This document shows positions 1-5,901 of a stretch of DNA of 6,126 nt, piece by piece. The notes below the pieces were generated by a model that saw only the letters and a list, made by a program, of their open reading frames with translations, made no database searches and had not been told where the DNA came from. Numbering within the stretch: position 1 is the first letter of the stretch; every line of letters starts with the position of its first letter. Made by a program: the position numbers and the translations under genes. Origin of the DNA: UBA4655 sp044337015 (GTDB taxonomy: Bacteria; Planctomycetota; Planctomycetia; Pirellulales; UBA1268); NCBI GenBank assembly GCA_044337015.1, contig JBIIOJ010000194.1, positions 1 to 6,126 of the forward strand, written 5' to 3'.

Positions 1-368
1 GCCGCAGTTGCCACGCCGTCGGCGGCGAGGGAGGCGCAGTCGGGCCGGCGCTCGATCGTGTGGCCGCGCGGCTCGACCGACGGCAGATCCTCGAGAGTCT
101 CCTCGATCCCTCGAAGGTGATTGCCCCGGAATACCGCACATGGCTTGCGGTCACGGAGGATGGCAGGAGCGTGACCGGCCTTGTCGCCCAGCGGACCGAC
201 GACACCGTGTCGATCGTCGATGCGACGGGAAAACGAACCGATCTCGCCGCCGCCGCAATCGAGGAACTCGAGCCGCTGCCCACGTCGCTCATGCCCGAGC
301 ACCTGCTTCGCGACCTCACTGCCGGCCAGGCGGCCGATCTGCTCGCGTATTTGCAGTCGCTGCGGTAA
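1..368 (+). CDS. C-terminal part of a c-type heme-binding domain protein (planctomycete dehydrogenase-like), 5' end missing
   Basis: This is the last ~121 codons of a longer gene. Reading in the frame that starts at base 3, the first residues are R-S-C-H, then GGEGGAVGPAL. The partial codon at bases 1-2 ends in 'gc', which fits TGC (Cys), so the window probably opens inside a CxxCH heme-attachment motif. Near the end are SLMPEHLL, whose Met is the likely distal heme ligand, and a closing helix AADLLAYLQSLR before TAA at 366-368. This order (CxxCH, GG..GP.L, S.MP, DLLAYL) matches the putative heme-binding domain that ends many large secreted planctomycete proteins with an upstream sugar-dehydrogenase-like propeller. 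By family knowledge it would act outside the cytoplasm in electron transfer. The catalytic N-terminal part and signal peptide lie outside the window, so the substrate cannot be told. An ATG at 60 lies inside the heme domain and is not the true start. Confidence 0.88.
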   Translation, partial: RSCHAVGGEGGAVGPALDRVAARLDRRQILESLLDPSKVIAPEYRTWLAVTEDGRSVTGLVAQRTDDTVSIVDATGKRTDLAAAAIEELEPLPTSLMPEHLLRDLTAGQAADLLAYLQSLR

Positions 369-482
369 GGCCCGACGATCGACACGATCGTCTCCATCGC
401 CGTCCAACAGCGGAAGGTGGCGAGGATGCTGGCGTCGAAGTATTCGTCGAAGAGCCAAAATCTCCCGCCGCCAACTAAATGA
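369..482. other. Gene-free stretch with coding-like base periodicity; possible gene remnant
   Basis: No gene with a start codon can be supported between the heme-protein stop and the tRNA. Yet the stretch keeps strong three-base periodicity in phase with the upstream gene: counting 34 codons from 369 by eye, G+C is about 50%, 47% and 88% at positions 1, 2 and 3. The + frame runs on without a stop to TGA at 480-482. The - strand frame with the same wobble positions is also open and gives a natural-looking peptide (WLFDEYFDASILATF, then CWTAMETIVSIVG). That - strand frame is bounded by a TAG just before the open stretch, has no upstream ATG or GTG, and runs on into the shadow of the heme gene. 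It may be a decayed end of a gene, but I recognise neither peptide. Confidence 0.3.
374..392 (+). terminator. Hairpin just after the heme-protein gene, possible terminator
   Basis: GACGATCG (374-381) and CGATCGTC (385-392) are perfect inverted repeats of 8 bp around an ACA loop, starting six bases after the TAA stop. The position suits a transcription end or an mRNA 3'-stabilising hairpin. There is no run of T after it (TCTCCATCG follows), so it is not a textbook intrinsic terminator, and GATCG is a common word in this DNA. Confidence 0.33.
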
Positions 483-498
483 AGCGGCTATCGAAAAG

Positions 499-573
499 TC
501 GGGGCGACACGATTCGAACGTGCGACCTCTACGTCCCGAACGTAGCGCTCTAGCCAGGCTGAGCTACGCCCCG
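499..573 (-). tRNA. trnP: tRNA-Pro, anticodon CGG
   Basis: Read on the - strand this folds as a full cloverleaf. The acceptor arm CGGGGCG (573-567) pairs perfectly with CGCCCCG (506-500). The D-arm is GCTC/GAGC around a 10-base loop containing GG. The anticodon arm CTACG/CGTAG encloses the loop TTCGGGA, giving anticodon CGG at 538-536, which reads the Pro codon CCG. The variable loop is AGGTC, and the T-arm GCACG/CGTGT encloses TTCGAAT with one G-U pair. The first pair C1-G72, discriminator A73 (base 499), and G35 and G36 of the anticodon are the known proline identity elements of bacteria. The CCA end is not encoded: CTT follows the discriminator, so CCA would be added by tRNA nucleotidyltransferase. 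It lies downstream of the recJ operon on the same strand but is separated from it by a probable terminator, so it likely has its own promoter, which I could not place. Confidence 0.97.
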
Positions 574-576
574 ATT

Positions 577-603
577 GTGCGGCAGGCCTGAGGCATCCCG
601 CAC
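577..603. repeat. Inverted repeat directly 5' of the tRNA gene
   Basis: GTGCGG (577-582) and CCGCAC (598-603) form perfect 6-bp arms around 15 bases, which include the 8-bp palindrome CAGGCCTG (583-590). On the - strand the structure ends three bases before the first base of the mature tRNA, so it would form a hairpin in the precursor leader that RNase P removes. It could also be a protein-binding site at the tRNA promoter. Six-base arms are common by chance in GC-rich DNA. Confidence 0.3.
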
Positions 604-631
604 GAGGGAGATCAAGAAGATTACAGACTAA

Positions 632-659
632 CTTCGGCCGGGACAACGCCGGCCGCAAG
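632..659 (-). terminator. GC-rich hairpin, probable terminator of the recJ operon
   Basis: CGGCCGG (635-641) and CCGGCCG (649-655) are perfect 7-bp arms around a 7-base loop. The stem can be lengthened by CTT (632-634) pairing with AAG (657-659) past a bulged C. It lies 23 bases past the stop of the beta-propeller gene, between that operon and the tRNA. On the - strand it is followed by AAGTTAGTCTGTAATC, which is T-rich for this DNA but not a true T-tract. The position makes it the best candidate for the operon's end. Confidence 0.5.
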
Positions 660-681
660 CTGCTCGGAAAACGGCCCGGAA

Positions 682-2037
682 TCACTCCGCGAGCGACACG
701 CAGACGAGTTCGTGGTCGTTGCGGGCGAAGACGCAGCGGTCGGCGAAGGCGGGATGGCTCCAGACCACTTCCCGGCCGAAGCACTCGTTCGTCGGATCGA
801 GCAGGTGCATGCGGCCAAGCTCCGTGTAGGCCTCGGGCGTGAGCCTCGCGAGGATGAGGTCGCCGGTCTCGCTGAAGATCCAGGTAAGGTTCTCGCCCGC
901 GGGCGAGTCGGCCTGCCGCACGAGGAAGGCAGTGCCGTGGCGGCCGCGGCGGGTTCCCATGGTGGGCTCACCGGTCTCCCAGAGGCGGTCGCCCGTCGCG
1001 ACGTTCATGGCCGTGAGGAACCCCGTCTCACAGTCGCAGCCGTAGAGCGTGTCGCCGGCGATGAAGGGGGTGCTGTTGGCGCAGTAGACGGCGTTCTTCG
1101 GACCGCCCCGCCAGGCGATCTTCGCCGACGAGCCGTCGGGGGCGAGACGGTAGAGCGCACCCACGCGGCCGATGCCGCTTGCGAAGAGCACCCTGCCCGC
1201 CGAAGTCTCCGCCACCTGCGGCGCCATGATCGACATGCCGTAGGCCGGCTTGAGGTCCTGCGACCAGACCAGACGGCCGGTCGCGGGCTCGAGCGCATTC
1301 AACTTGTCGGCATCCCAGATGAGAAGCTGTCGCGAGCCGGCCGAGCCGATGATCGTCGGCGGGCAGTAGCCCTGTTCGCTCGCCGAGAGATTCTTCCAGA
1401 GCTCACGGCCGGTCTTGCGGTCGAAGGCGACCGCCACGCTCCCCTCGCCGCCGACGACGCAGATGAGCCGGTCGCCGTCCACGAGCGGATGGCCGCAATA
1501 GCCCCAGATCGGCGTCGTCGCGGCGTAGTCCTTCTTGAAATCCTTCGACCAGAGGAGCTTCCCGGTCACGGCGTCGAGGCAGCGGAGGTCGCCCTCGGCG
1601 CCGACCGCATACACCATGCCGTCGGCGACGGTCGGCGTGCACCGCGGACCCGAGGCATACGAGATCGCGTAGGGCCGCTCGTACTCGTGTTTCCAGAGGA
1701 GCTTGCCATCGGCTGCGTCGAAGCAGAGCACCCGCTCCTTGCCGTAGAGCTCGTTCCGCGTGCCGGGGTCGTTGGCCGCCTCCCCCTCTCGCCGCTCGTA
1801 GTCCATGAGGTAAACGCGGCCGTCGGCCACCGCGGGGCCCGAGTAGCCCCCCTTCACATCGGCCCGCCACTTCACCGGCAGGCCGGCCGCGGGGATCGCC
1901 TTCACGACGCCCCGCTCCCGCCAGACGCCGTCACGAGCCGGCCCCATCCACTGCGGCCAGTCGTCGGCACGGGCCGCCATGGCGTGGGCCGCGACGAGGA
2001 CGAAGGCGACCAGGACCCGACTTCGCAGGATGGTCAT
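682..2037 (-). CDS. Secreted PQQ-type beta-propeller repeat protein
   Basis: The product has 451 residues. It begins with a Sec-type signal peptide: basic MTILRSR, a hydrophobic stretch 8-20, and a likely cut after ARA at residue 24. The mature protein starts DDWPQWMGPARDG, a common opening of planctomycete PQQ-like propeller proteins. Blade motifs of the form xxxTGxxLW recur at about residues 107-115, 155-163, 206-214, 250-258 and 345-353, giving a propeller of probably seven or eight blades, as in quinoprotein dehydrogenases and BamB. No fused dehydrogenase or cytochrome domain is seen, so an enzymatic role cannot be claimed; scaffold, substrate-binding and BamB-like roles are all possible. 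It is rich in Cys (residues 105, 133, 153, 181, 193, 225, 319, 334, 336, 419, 435, 446), which would allow disulfides in the periplasm. Its ATG overlaps the recJ stop as ATGA, and GGAG (2048-2045) lies 7 bases upstream inside recJ, so it is probably translated by coupling. Confidence 0.9.
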   Translation of the reverse strand: MTILRSRVLVAFVLVAAHAMAARADDWPQWMGPARDGVWRERGVVKAIPAAGLPVKWRADVKGGYSGPAVADGRVYLMDYERREGEAANDPGTRNELYGKERVLCFDAADGKLLWKHEYERPYAISYASGPRCTPTVADGMVYAVGAEGDLRCLDAVTGKLLWSKDFKKDYAATTPIWGYCGHPLVDGDRLICVVGGEGSVAVAFDRKTGRELWKNLSASEQGYCPPTIIGSAGSRQLLIWDADKLNALEPATGRLVWSQDLKPAYGMSIMAPQVAETSAGRVLFASGIGRVGALYRLAPDGSSAKIAWRGGPKNAVYCANSTPFIAGDTLYGCDCETGFLTAMNVATGDRLWETGEPTMGTRRGRHGTAFLVRQADSPAGENLTWIFSETGDLILARLTPEAYTELGRMHLLDPTNECFGREVVWSHPAFADRCVFARNDHELVCVSLAE

Positions 2038-3836
2038 GAAGTCTCTCCGTATGACTGTGCTGCTGGCTGCTCCGCCAGTTCCACGTCGACGGCGATGCCG
2101 TCGGGCCGCCAGTCGATCACCTCCATCTCGGCGGTTCGTCGGCCGCGGAACTCGTTGATCTTCGGCTTGAAGGCGACGTGGAAGGGCTGGCCCGGCGATG
2201 GGAGGTGCGGCAGCCAGTCGGCGCCGCCGAAGGCGATGCCACGGATCTTCCGGCCGTGCTGCACGACGTTCATCGAGATGTGCCGGCCGCCGCTGCCGAT
2301 CGACCGCGGCGGCTCAGCGAGCTGGACGCTCGAGGCGCAGAGCACCGGCCGCCGGTTCCCCTGGCCGAAGGGGGCGAGCTTCTCGACCTGTGAGACGCTG
2401 TCGAGCGTGAGGCCGGCGAGCGTCGTCTCGCCGTCGATCGCAAGCTCGGCCCGCCGCAGGGCAGGGGAGAGCCGTCGATCCACCTCGGCGAGGAACGCCC
2501 TGCGGAAGGGCTCGATCTTCGCATCCTCGATCGTGAGCCCGGCCGCCGCGGCATGTCCGCCCCACTTCACGAAGTACTCCCGGCAGGCGGCGAGCGCCGC
2601 ATGGACGTCGAACCCTGGCACGCTCCGCACGCTCCCCGTCGCCGGTCTGCCCTGGTGCGGATCCTGCGCGATCATGACGACCGGGCGGTGCCACTTCTCG
2701 GCGAGCCGGCCGGCAACGATCCCGATCACGCCCGGATGCCAGCCGCGTTCGGCGAGCACGACCGCCGGGTCGCCGTGAGGATCGAACCGCTCCTTCGCCT
2801 GCTTCGCGGCCGCCAACTGGATGCTCCGCTCCTCGTGCTCCCGCAGGGAGTTCAACTCGTGGATGTAGGCGGCGAGCTGCTCGGCCCGGGCGTCGTCGTC
2901 GGTCGTGAGCATCTCGATCCCGCTGGCCGCCTTCCCCATGCGGCCGGCGGCGTTGAGCCTGGGCGCGAGCCGGAAGGCGACGTCCTCGCTCTCGAGCTGC
3001 GACTTCTCGTGGAGGCTCGCGAGCTCCAGCAGCTTCGCGATCCCCGCACCCCCGCGGCTTCGCAGCGATTCGAGGCCGTGGCGGACGGTGATCCTGTTCT
3101 CATCGACGAGCGGCACGACGTCGGCGACCGTGCCGAGGGCCGCGAGGCCGATCGACCGCAGGAGCATCTCCCGCAGTCGCGGCGTGACCTGCTTGGCGCC
3201 GCTGGCACGGGTGGCGATCGCCCAGGCGAGCTTGAAGGCGACGCCCGCGCCACAGAGGTCGCCGAAGGGGTAGCCCGCGCCGGGCAGCCGCGGGTGGACG
3301 AGCACGTCGGCCTCAGGCAGCGTGTCGGCAAAGGTGTGGTGGTCGGTGACGATGAGTTCGAGGCCGAGCTCGCGGGCCCGCCTCGCCTCGGCCACGCTCG
3401 CGATGCCGCAGTCGACCGTGACCACGACCGCCGTTCCCTTCGCCGCAAGCGTTGCGAGCGCCTCGCCGTTGAGCCCGTAGCCCTCCTCGAACCGGTCGGG
3501 CACGTACCAGGAGACGGTGGCGTCGACCGCCTCGAGGCAGCGGGTCAAAATCGCCGTCGCGCACATGCCGTCGGCGTCGTAGTCGCCGTAGATGACGATC
3601 GGCCTGCCCGCCCGTGCAGCCGCGAGCAGCCGGTCGGCCGCCTCCGGCACGCCGGGCAGGGTCTCGGGATCACGAAGATCGGAGAGCGTGCCCGCGAGGA
3701 ACCGCTTCACCTCCGACGGATCGACGAGCCCTCGGGCCGCGAGCAGCTGCGCGACGATCGACGACACGCCGGACGTCCGTTCGAGCTCCGCCACGACGTG
3801 CCGGTCGTGCGGTCGGATGAGCCAGCGCTTCGGCAC
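2034..3836 (-). CDS. recJ: Single-stranded-DNA-specific 5'-3' exonuclease RecJ
   Basis: The product has 600 residues, the usual size for RecJ. It degrades single-stranded DNA from the 5' end in RecF-pathway recombination, mismatch repair and stalled-fork processing, using divalent metal in the cytoplasm. All core motifs are present: DYDADG (85-90), VDCGI (141-145), DHH (165-167), LCGAGVAFKL (194-203), GTVADVVPL (235-243), RLAPRLNAAGRM (289-300), HPGVIGIVAGRL (367-378) and GGHAAAAG (426-433). PFGQGNRRP (489-497) and the region to about 575 match the C-terminal OB fold. The start is GTG at 3836: it has AAAGGAG six bases upstream, family similarity begins at MPKRWLIRP, and the next in-frame Met is residue 91. 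The open frame extends 135 codons further upstream, but that part runs antisense to the divergent gene. The last bases overlap the ATG of the beta-propeller gene. Nothing suggests damage. Confidence 0.97.
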   Translation of the reverse strand: MPKRWLIRPHDRHVVAELERTSGVSSIVAQLLAARGLVDPSEVKRFLAGTLSDLRDPETLPGVPEAADRLLAAARAGRPIVIYGDYDADGMCATAILTRCLEAVDATVSWYVPDRFEEGYGLNGEALATLAAKGTAVVVTVDCGIASVAEARRARELGLELIVTDHHTFADTLPEADVLVHPRLPGAGYPFGDLCGAGVAFKLAWAIATRASGAKQVTPRLREMLLRSIGLAALGTVADVVPLVDENRITVRHGLESLRSRGGAGIAKLLELASLHEKSQLESEDVAFRLAPRLNAAGRMGKAASGIEMLTTDDDARAEQLAAYIHELNSLREHEERSIQLAAAKQAKERFDPHGDPAVVLAERGWHPGVIGIVAGRLAEKWHRPVVMIAQDPHQGRPATGSVRSVPGFDVHAALAACREYFVKWGGHAAAAGLTIEDAKIEPFRRAFLAEVDRRLSPALRRAELAIDGETTLAGLTLDSVSQVEKLAPFGQGNRRPVLCASSVQLAEPPRSIGSGGRHISMNVVQHGRKIRGIAFGGADWLPHLPSPGQPFHVAFKPKINEFRGRRTAEMEVIDWRPDGIAVDVELAEQPAAQSYGETS

Positions 3837-3842
3837 CGTCGA

Positions 3843-3849
3843 CTCCTTT
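3843..3849 (-). promoter_or_regulatory. Ribosome binding site fixing the recJ GTG start
   Basis: AAAGGAG on the - strand, six bases before GTG at 3836-3834. It decides between the GTG start and the much longer open frame upstream. Confidence 0.8.
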
Positions 3850-3852
3850 CGA

Positions 3853-3881
3853 TTGCGGATCGGCAGTATAGACGTTACAAA
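3853..3881 (+). promoter_or_regulatory. Weak candidate promoter for the ykgJ-like/hisS operon
   Basis: TTGCGG (3853-3858), a 17-base spacer and TACAAA (3876-3881) have correct spacing but only three and four matches to consensus. If real, it overlaps the recJ promoter on the other strand and would start RNA inside the palindrome at 3880-3892. Confidence 0.2.
3865..3870 (-). promoter_or_regulatory. Candidate -10 box of the recJ promoter
   Basis: TATACT on the - strand matches five of six bases of TATAAT, in an AT-richer island of an otherwise GC-rich region. It would give an RNA start near 3858 and a leader of about 22 bases. No good -35 box stands 16-18 bases upstream (AAACCG or GAAACC lies there), so activation by a protein bound at the nearby palindrome is possible. 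Confidence 0.4.
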
Positions 3882-3892
3882 ACCGGCGGTTT
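3880..3892. repeat. 13-bp palindrome between the divergent operons
   Basis: AAACCG-g-CGGTTT is a perfect inverted repeat with 6-base arms and a single central base. It lies about where a -35 box of recJ would be and near the possible RNA start of the opposite operon, so it is a candidate operator for both. A second small hairpin, GCCGC (3897-3901) with GCGGC (3907-3911) around AAAAC, follows it. Confidence 0.3.
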
Positions 3893-3950
3893 CCGGGCCG
3901 CAAAACGCGGCTGCTGTCCGTCCGCCCGCTGATTCAAGGACGTTCCTCCC

Positions 3951-4478
3951 ATGCCCCCGCTCGATCTCCTGCCTCGCGACGCCCGCCTCCGCGACGTCGT
4001 CCTCGTCGACCCGCCGCACAAACCGAAGCGGGAGGACGTGCCGGCCGACAAGGTGCTCTGCGAGTTCTGCACGGCGAAGTGCTGCCGCTACTTCGCCCTG
4101 CCGATCGACACGCCCGAGACCCGCGAGGAGTTCGAGTACATCCGCTGGTTCCTGCTCCACGACCACGCCACGGTCTTCACCGAGGAGGGCGACTGGTACG
4201 TCTGCGTCCATACCGTCTGCAAGCATCTCCAGGACGACCACCGGTGCGGCATCTACGAGACGCGGCCGCAGATCTGCCGCGAGTACACGACGAAGGAGTG
4301 CGAGTACGAGGACGACTGGGTCTACGACCAGTACTTCGAGACCGCCGAGCAGGTGGAGGAGTACATGGAGGCCGTGCTCGGCCCGGGCGGCGAGCGGATC
4401 GGCGACGGACTCCGGAAGAAGAACCGCAAGAAGTCGATCCGTGGCAAAAAGCCACCGCTCCTGCCCGTGATCTCATGA
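3951..4478 (+). CDS. YkgJ-family cysteine-rich metal-chelating (Zn/Fe) protein
   Basis: The product has 175 residues and no signal peptide or membrane segment, so it is probably cytoplasmic. It carries the cysteine pattern of the CxxCxxCC family: CEFCTAKCC (37-45), then C85, C90, C99, and the typical tail CGIYETRPQICREY (99-112) with C109, and C117. The family is thought to bind zinc or an iron centre; the role in the cell is not established. Here the first cluster is C-x2-C-x3-CC, and nine cysteines are present in all. The C-terminus is basic (RKKNRKKSIRGKKPP, about 155-169), which could contact nucleic acid, though this is only a guess. The ATG at 3951 has AAGGA ten bases upstream, a rather long spacing. 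The stop TGA is shared with the ATG of hisS (ATGA), so the two are probably one transcript with coupled translation. Confidence 0.88.
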   Translation: MPPLDLLPRDARLRDVVLVDPPHKPKREDVPADKVLCEFCTAKCCRYFALPIDTPETREEFEYIRWFLLHDHATVFTEEGDWYVCVHTVCKHLQDDHRCGIYETRPQICREYTTKECEYEDDWVYDQYFETAEQVEEYMEAVLGPGGERIGDGLRKKNRKKSIRGKKPPLLPVIS

Positions 4479-5821
4479 TCGAACCACGCACGCTCAAGGG
4501 CTTCCGGGACCACCTGCCGGCCCAGGCGCTCGCCCGGGAGCGGATTCTCGACGTCGCGCGGCGGGTCTACCGGTCGTACGGCTTCGCCCCGATCGACACG
4601 CCGGCGCTCGAGTACCTCGAGATCCTCACGGGGAAGGGAAGCGAGGAGACCGACAAACAGCTCTACCGGTTCAAGGACCACGGCGGCCGCGACGTGGGCA
4701 TGCGGTTCGACCTGACCGTGCCATTCGCCCGCTTCGCCGCGCAGCACCTCCACGAGCTGGGGCTGCCCTTCAAGCGGTATCACATGGCGACGGTCTGGCG
4801 GGGCGAGAACACGCAGCGGGGCCGCTACCGCGAGTTCATGCAGTGCGACTTCGACACGATCGGCACGACGAGCCCGGCGGCCGATCTCGAGATGGTGCTC
4901 GTGGTGCACGACCTCCTGCGGGCGATCGGCATCGAGAAGTTCACGATTCGGCTGAACGACCGCCGTCTGCTCGCCGGTCTGCTCGAGTCGCTCGGCCTCG
5001 CCGACCGCGCGACCGACGTGCTGCGGTCGCTCGACAAGCTCGGCAAGCTCGACGCCGCGGGGGTGGTTCGCGAGCTCGTCGCCCACGGCGTGGCCGCCGA
5101 TGTCGCCGAGAAGCTGCTCGCGGCCGCCTCGCTCTCGGGATCCCCGGCGAACGTGCTCGATTGCATGGCCCCGATCGTCGAAGCAAGCGAGCGGGGCCGC
5201 GCCGGCCTCGAGGCGATCCGGGGAATCATCGCCGGCAGCCGCGAGGCGGGAATCGCCGAAGGACGCGTCGTCGTCGATCCGTCGATCGCGCGGGGGCTCG
5301 ACTACTACACCGGGCTCGTGCTCGAGACGTTCCTCGACGAACTGCCGACGCTCGGGAGCGTCTGCTCCGGCGGCCGCTACGACAATCTCGCGGGGCTCTA
5401 CACGCGGGAGCCGCTGCCGGGCGTCGGGGCCTCGCTCGGACTCGACCGCCTCCTCGCCGGGCTCGAGGAGCTCGGCCGGCTTTCAGCGAGGGAAACGCCG
5501 GCCGAGATCTTCCTCGTGCACTTCGATGCCGCCCACCTCGGCGACTACCTGCGGATCGCCGCGGCGCTGCGGGCCGTGGGCCTGCCGGTGGAGTTCTATC
5601 CGGAGCCCAGGAAGCTCGGGCAGCAGCTGAAGCTCGCGGCGAAGCGGGGCCATCGGATCGCGATCGTCGCCGGCTCCGACGAGTTCGCGAAGGGCACCGT
5701 CCAGCTGAAGGATCTCGCCGCCCAGACGGCGACCACGGTCGAATGGCGGGGCGACGTCGCCGTGCTCGTCGACGCCGTCCGGTCGAAGCTCCAGGTGCTT
5801 GGCGGCGGGCAGCCGGGCTGA
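4475..5821 (+). CDS. hisS: Histidyl-tRNA synthetase (HisRS)
   Basis: The product has 448 residues and is a class II synthetase that joins histidine to tRNA-His in the cytoplasm. Motif 1 lies around GFAPIDTPALEY (36-47). Motif 2 spans WRGENTQRGRYREFMQCDFD (108-127), with R109 and E111. The HisRS-specific signatures are RGLDYYTG (273-280) and SGGRYDNL (298-305). Motif 3 is GVGASLGLDRL (316-326), with R325. Residues from about 345 form the anticodon-binding domain. The sequence MRFDLTVPFARF (76-87) and the QRGRYREF.QCDFD form resemble archaeal and eukaryotic HisRS more than the LRPEGT type of E. coli. The start ATG overlaps the stop of the preceding gene and has no Shine-Dalgarno of its own, so it probably depends on translation of that gene. 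The open frame reaches further upstream only as a shadow of the preceding gene. Confidence 0.97.
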   Translation: MIEPRTLKGFRDHLPAQALARERILDVARRVYRSYGFAPIDTPALEYLEILTGKGSEETDKQLYRFKDHGGRDVGMRFDLTVPFARFAAQHLHELGLPFKRYHMATVWRGENTQRGRYREFMQCDFDTIGTTSPAADLEMVLVVHDLLRAIGIEKFTIRLNDRRLLAGLLESLGLADRATDVLRSLDKLGKLDAAGVVRELVAHGVAADVAEKLLAAASLSGSPANVLDCMAPIVEASERGRAGLEAIRGIIAGSREAGIAEGRVVVDPSIARGLDYYTGLVLETFLDELPTLGSVCSGGRYDNLAGLYTREPLPGVGASLGLDRLLAGLEELGRLSARETPAEIFLVHFDAAHLGDYLRIAAALRAVGLPVEFYPEPRKLGQQLKLAAKRGHRIAIVAGSDEFAKGTVQLKDLAAQTATTVEWRGDVAVLVDAVRSKLQVLGGGQPG

Positions 5822-5830
5822 AACGCCGAA

Positions 5831-5845
5831 CCCGGTTTTGCCGGG
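5831..5845 (+). terminator. Weak hairpin after hisS
   Basis: CCCGG (5831-5835) and CCGGG (5841-5845) flank TTTTG nine bases after the hisS stop. The stem is only 5 bp and no T-run follows, so termination here would be partial at best; the downstream gene may be read through from hisS. Confidence 0.25.
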
Positions 5846-5850
5846 GTGCG

Positions 5851-5856
5851 TATGAT
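5851..5856 (+). promoter_or_regulatory. Candidate -10 box for the metallopeptidase gene
   Basis: TATGAT matches five of six bases of TATAAT and is preceded by TGCG, close to an extended -10. No fitting -35 box is seen. RNA would start near 5862, at the edge of the inverted repeat that follows. Confidence 0.3.
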
Positions 5857-5859
5857 GCA

Positions 5860-5889
5860 GTGCGGCCCCGAGACCCGAACCGGCCGCAC
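5860..5889 (+). promoter_or_regulatory. Inverted repeat abutting the metallopeptidase Shine-Dalgarno
   Basis: GTGCGGCC (5860-5867) and GGCCGCAC (5882-5889) are perfect 8-bp arms around 14 bases. The right arm ends directly at GGAGG (5890-5894), the Shine-Dalgarno of the next gene. In RNA it would form a stable GC-rich leader hairpin next to the ribosome site; in DNA it could be an operator over the RNA start. Which one cannot be told from sequence. Confidence 0.45.
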
Positions 5890-5901
5890 GGAGGTTTCCA
5901 A

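Noticed and set aside
467..488. Hairpin GCCGC/GCGGC downstream of the tRNA as its terminator
   Set aside because: Arms of only 5 bp around a 12-base loop and no T-run directly after. A short TTTT directly after the tRNA (496-493 on the - strand) is also too little to call a terminator.
499..520. tRNA 3' end as an integration (att) site
   Set aside because: No second copy of the tRNA 3' sequence and no integrase gene are visible in the window.
488..784. Small peptides translated from the tRNA region, e.g. RHDSNVRPLRPERSALARLSY
   Set aside because: This is the familiar false protein produced by translating a tRNA gene; the cloverleaf is perfect and explains the sequence.
712..2778. 688-residue open frame on the + strand
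   Set aside because: It is antisense to the beta-propeller gene and recJ, both with clear motifs; its own product is rich in Arg, Gly and Ala with no domain. Long antisense frames are expected in DNA with high third-position G+C.
2553..3932. 459-residue open frame on the + strand
   Set aside because: Antisense shadow of recJ with low-complexity charged composition and no recognisable motif.
3837..4241. 135-codon N-terminal extension of recJ
   Set aside because: It runs antisense to the well-supported YkgJ-like gene, is unlike any RecJ N-terminus, and a good Shine-Dalgarno marks the GTG at 3836.
4079..4474. Upstream extension of the hisS frame
   Set aside because: This part is an alternate frame of the YkgJ-like gene; HisRS similarity starts at the ATG at 4475.
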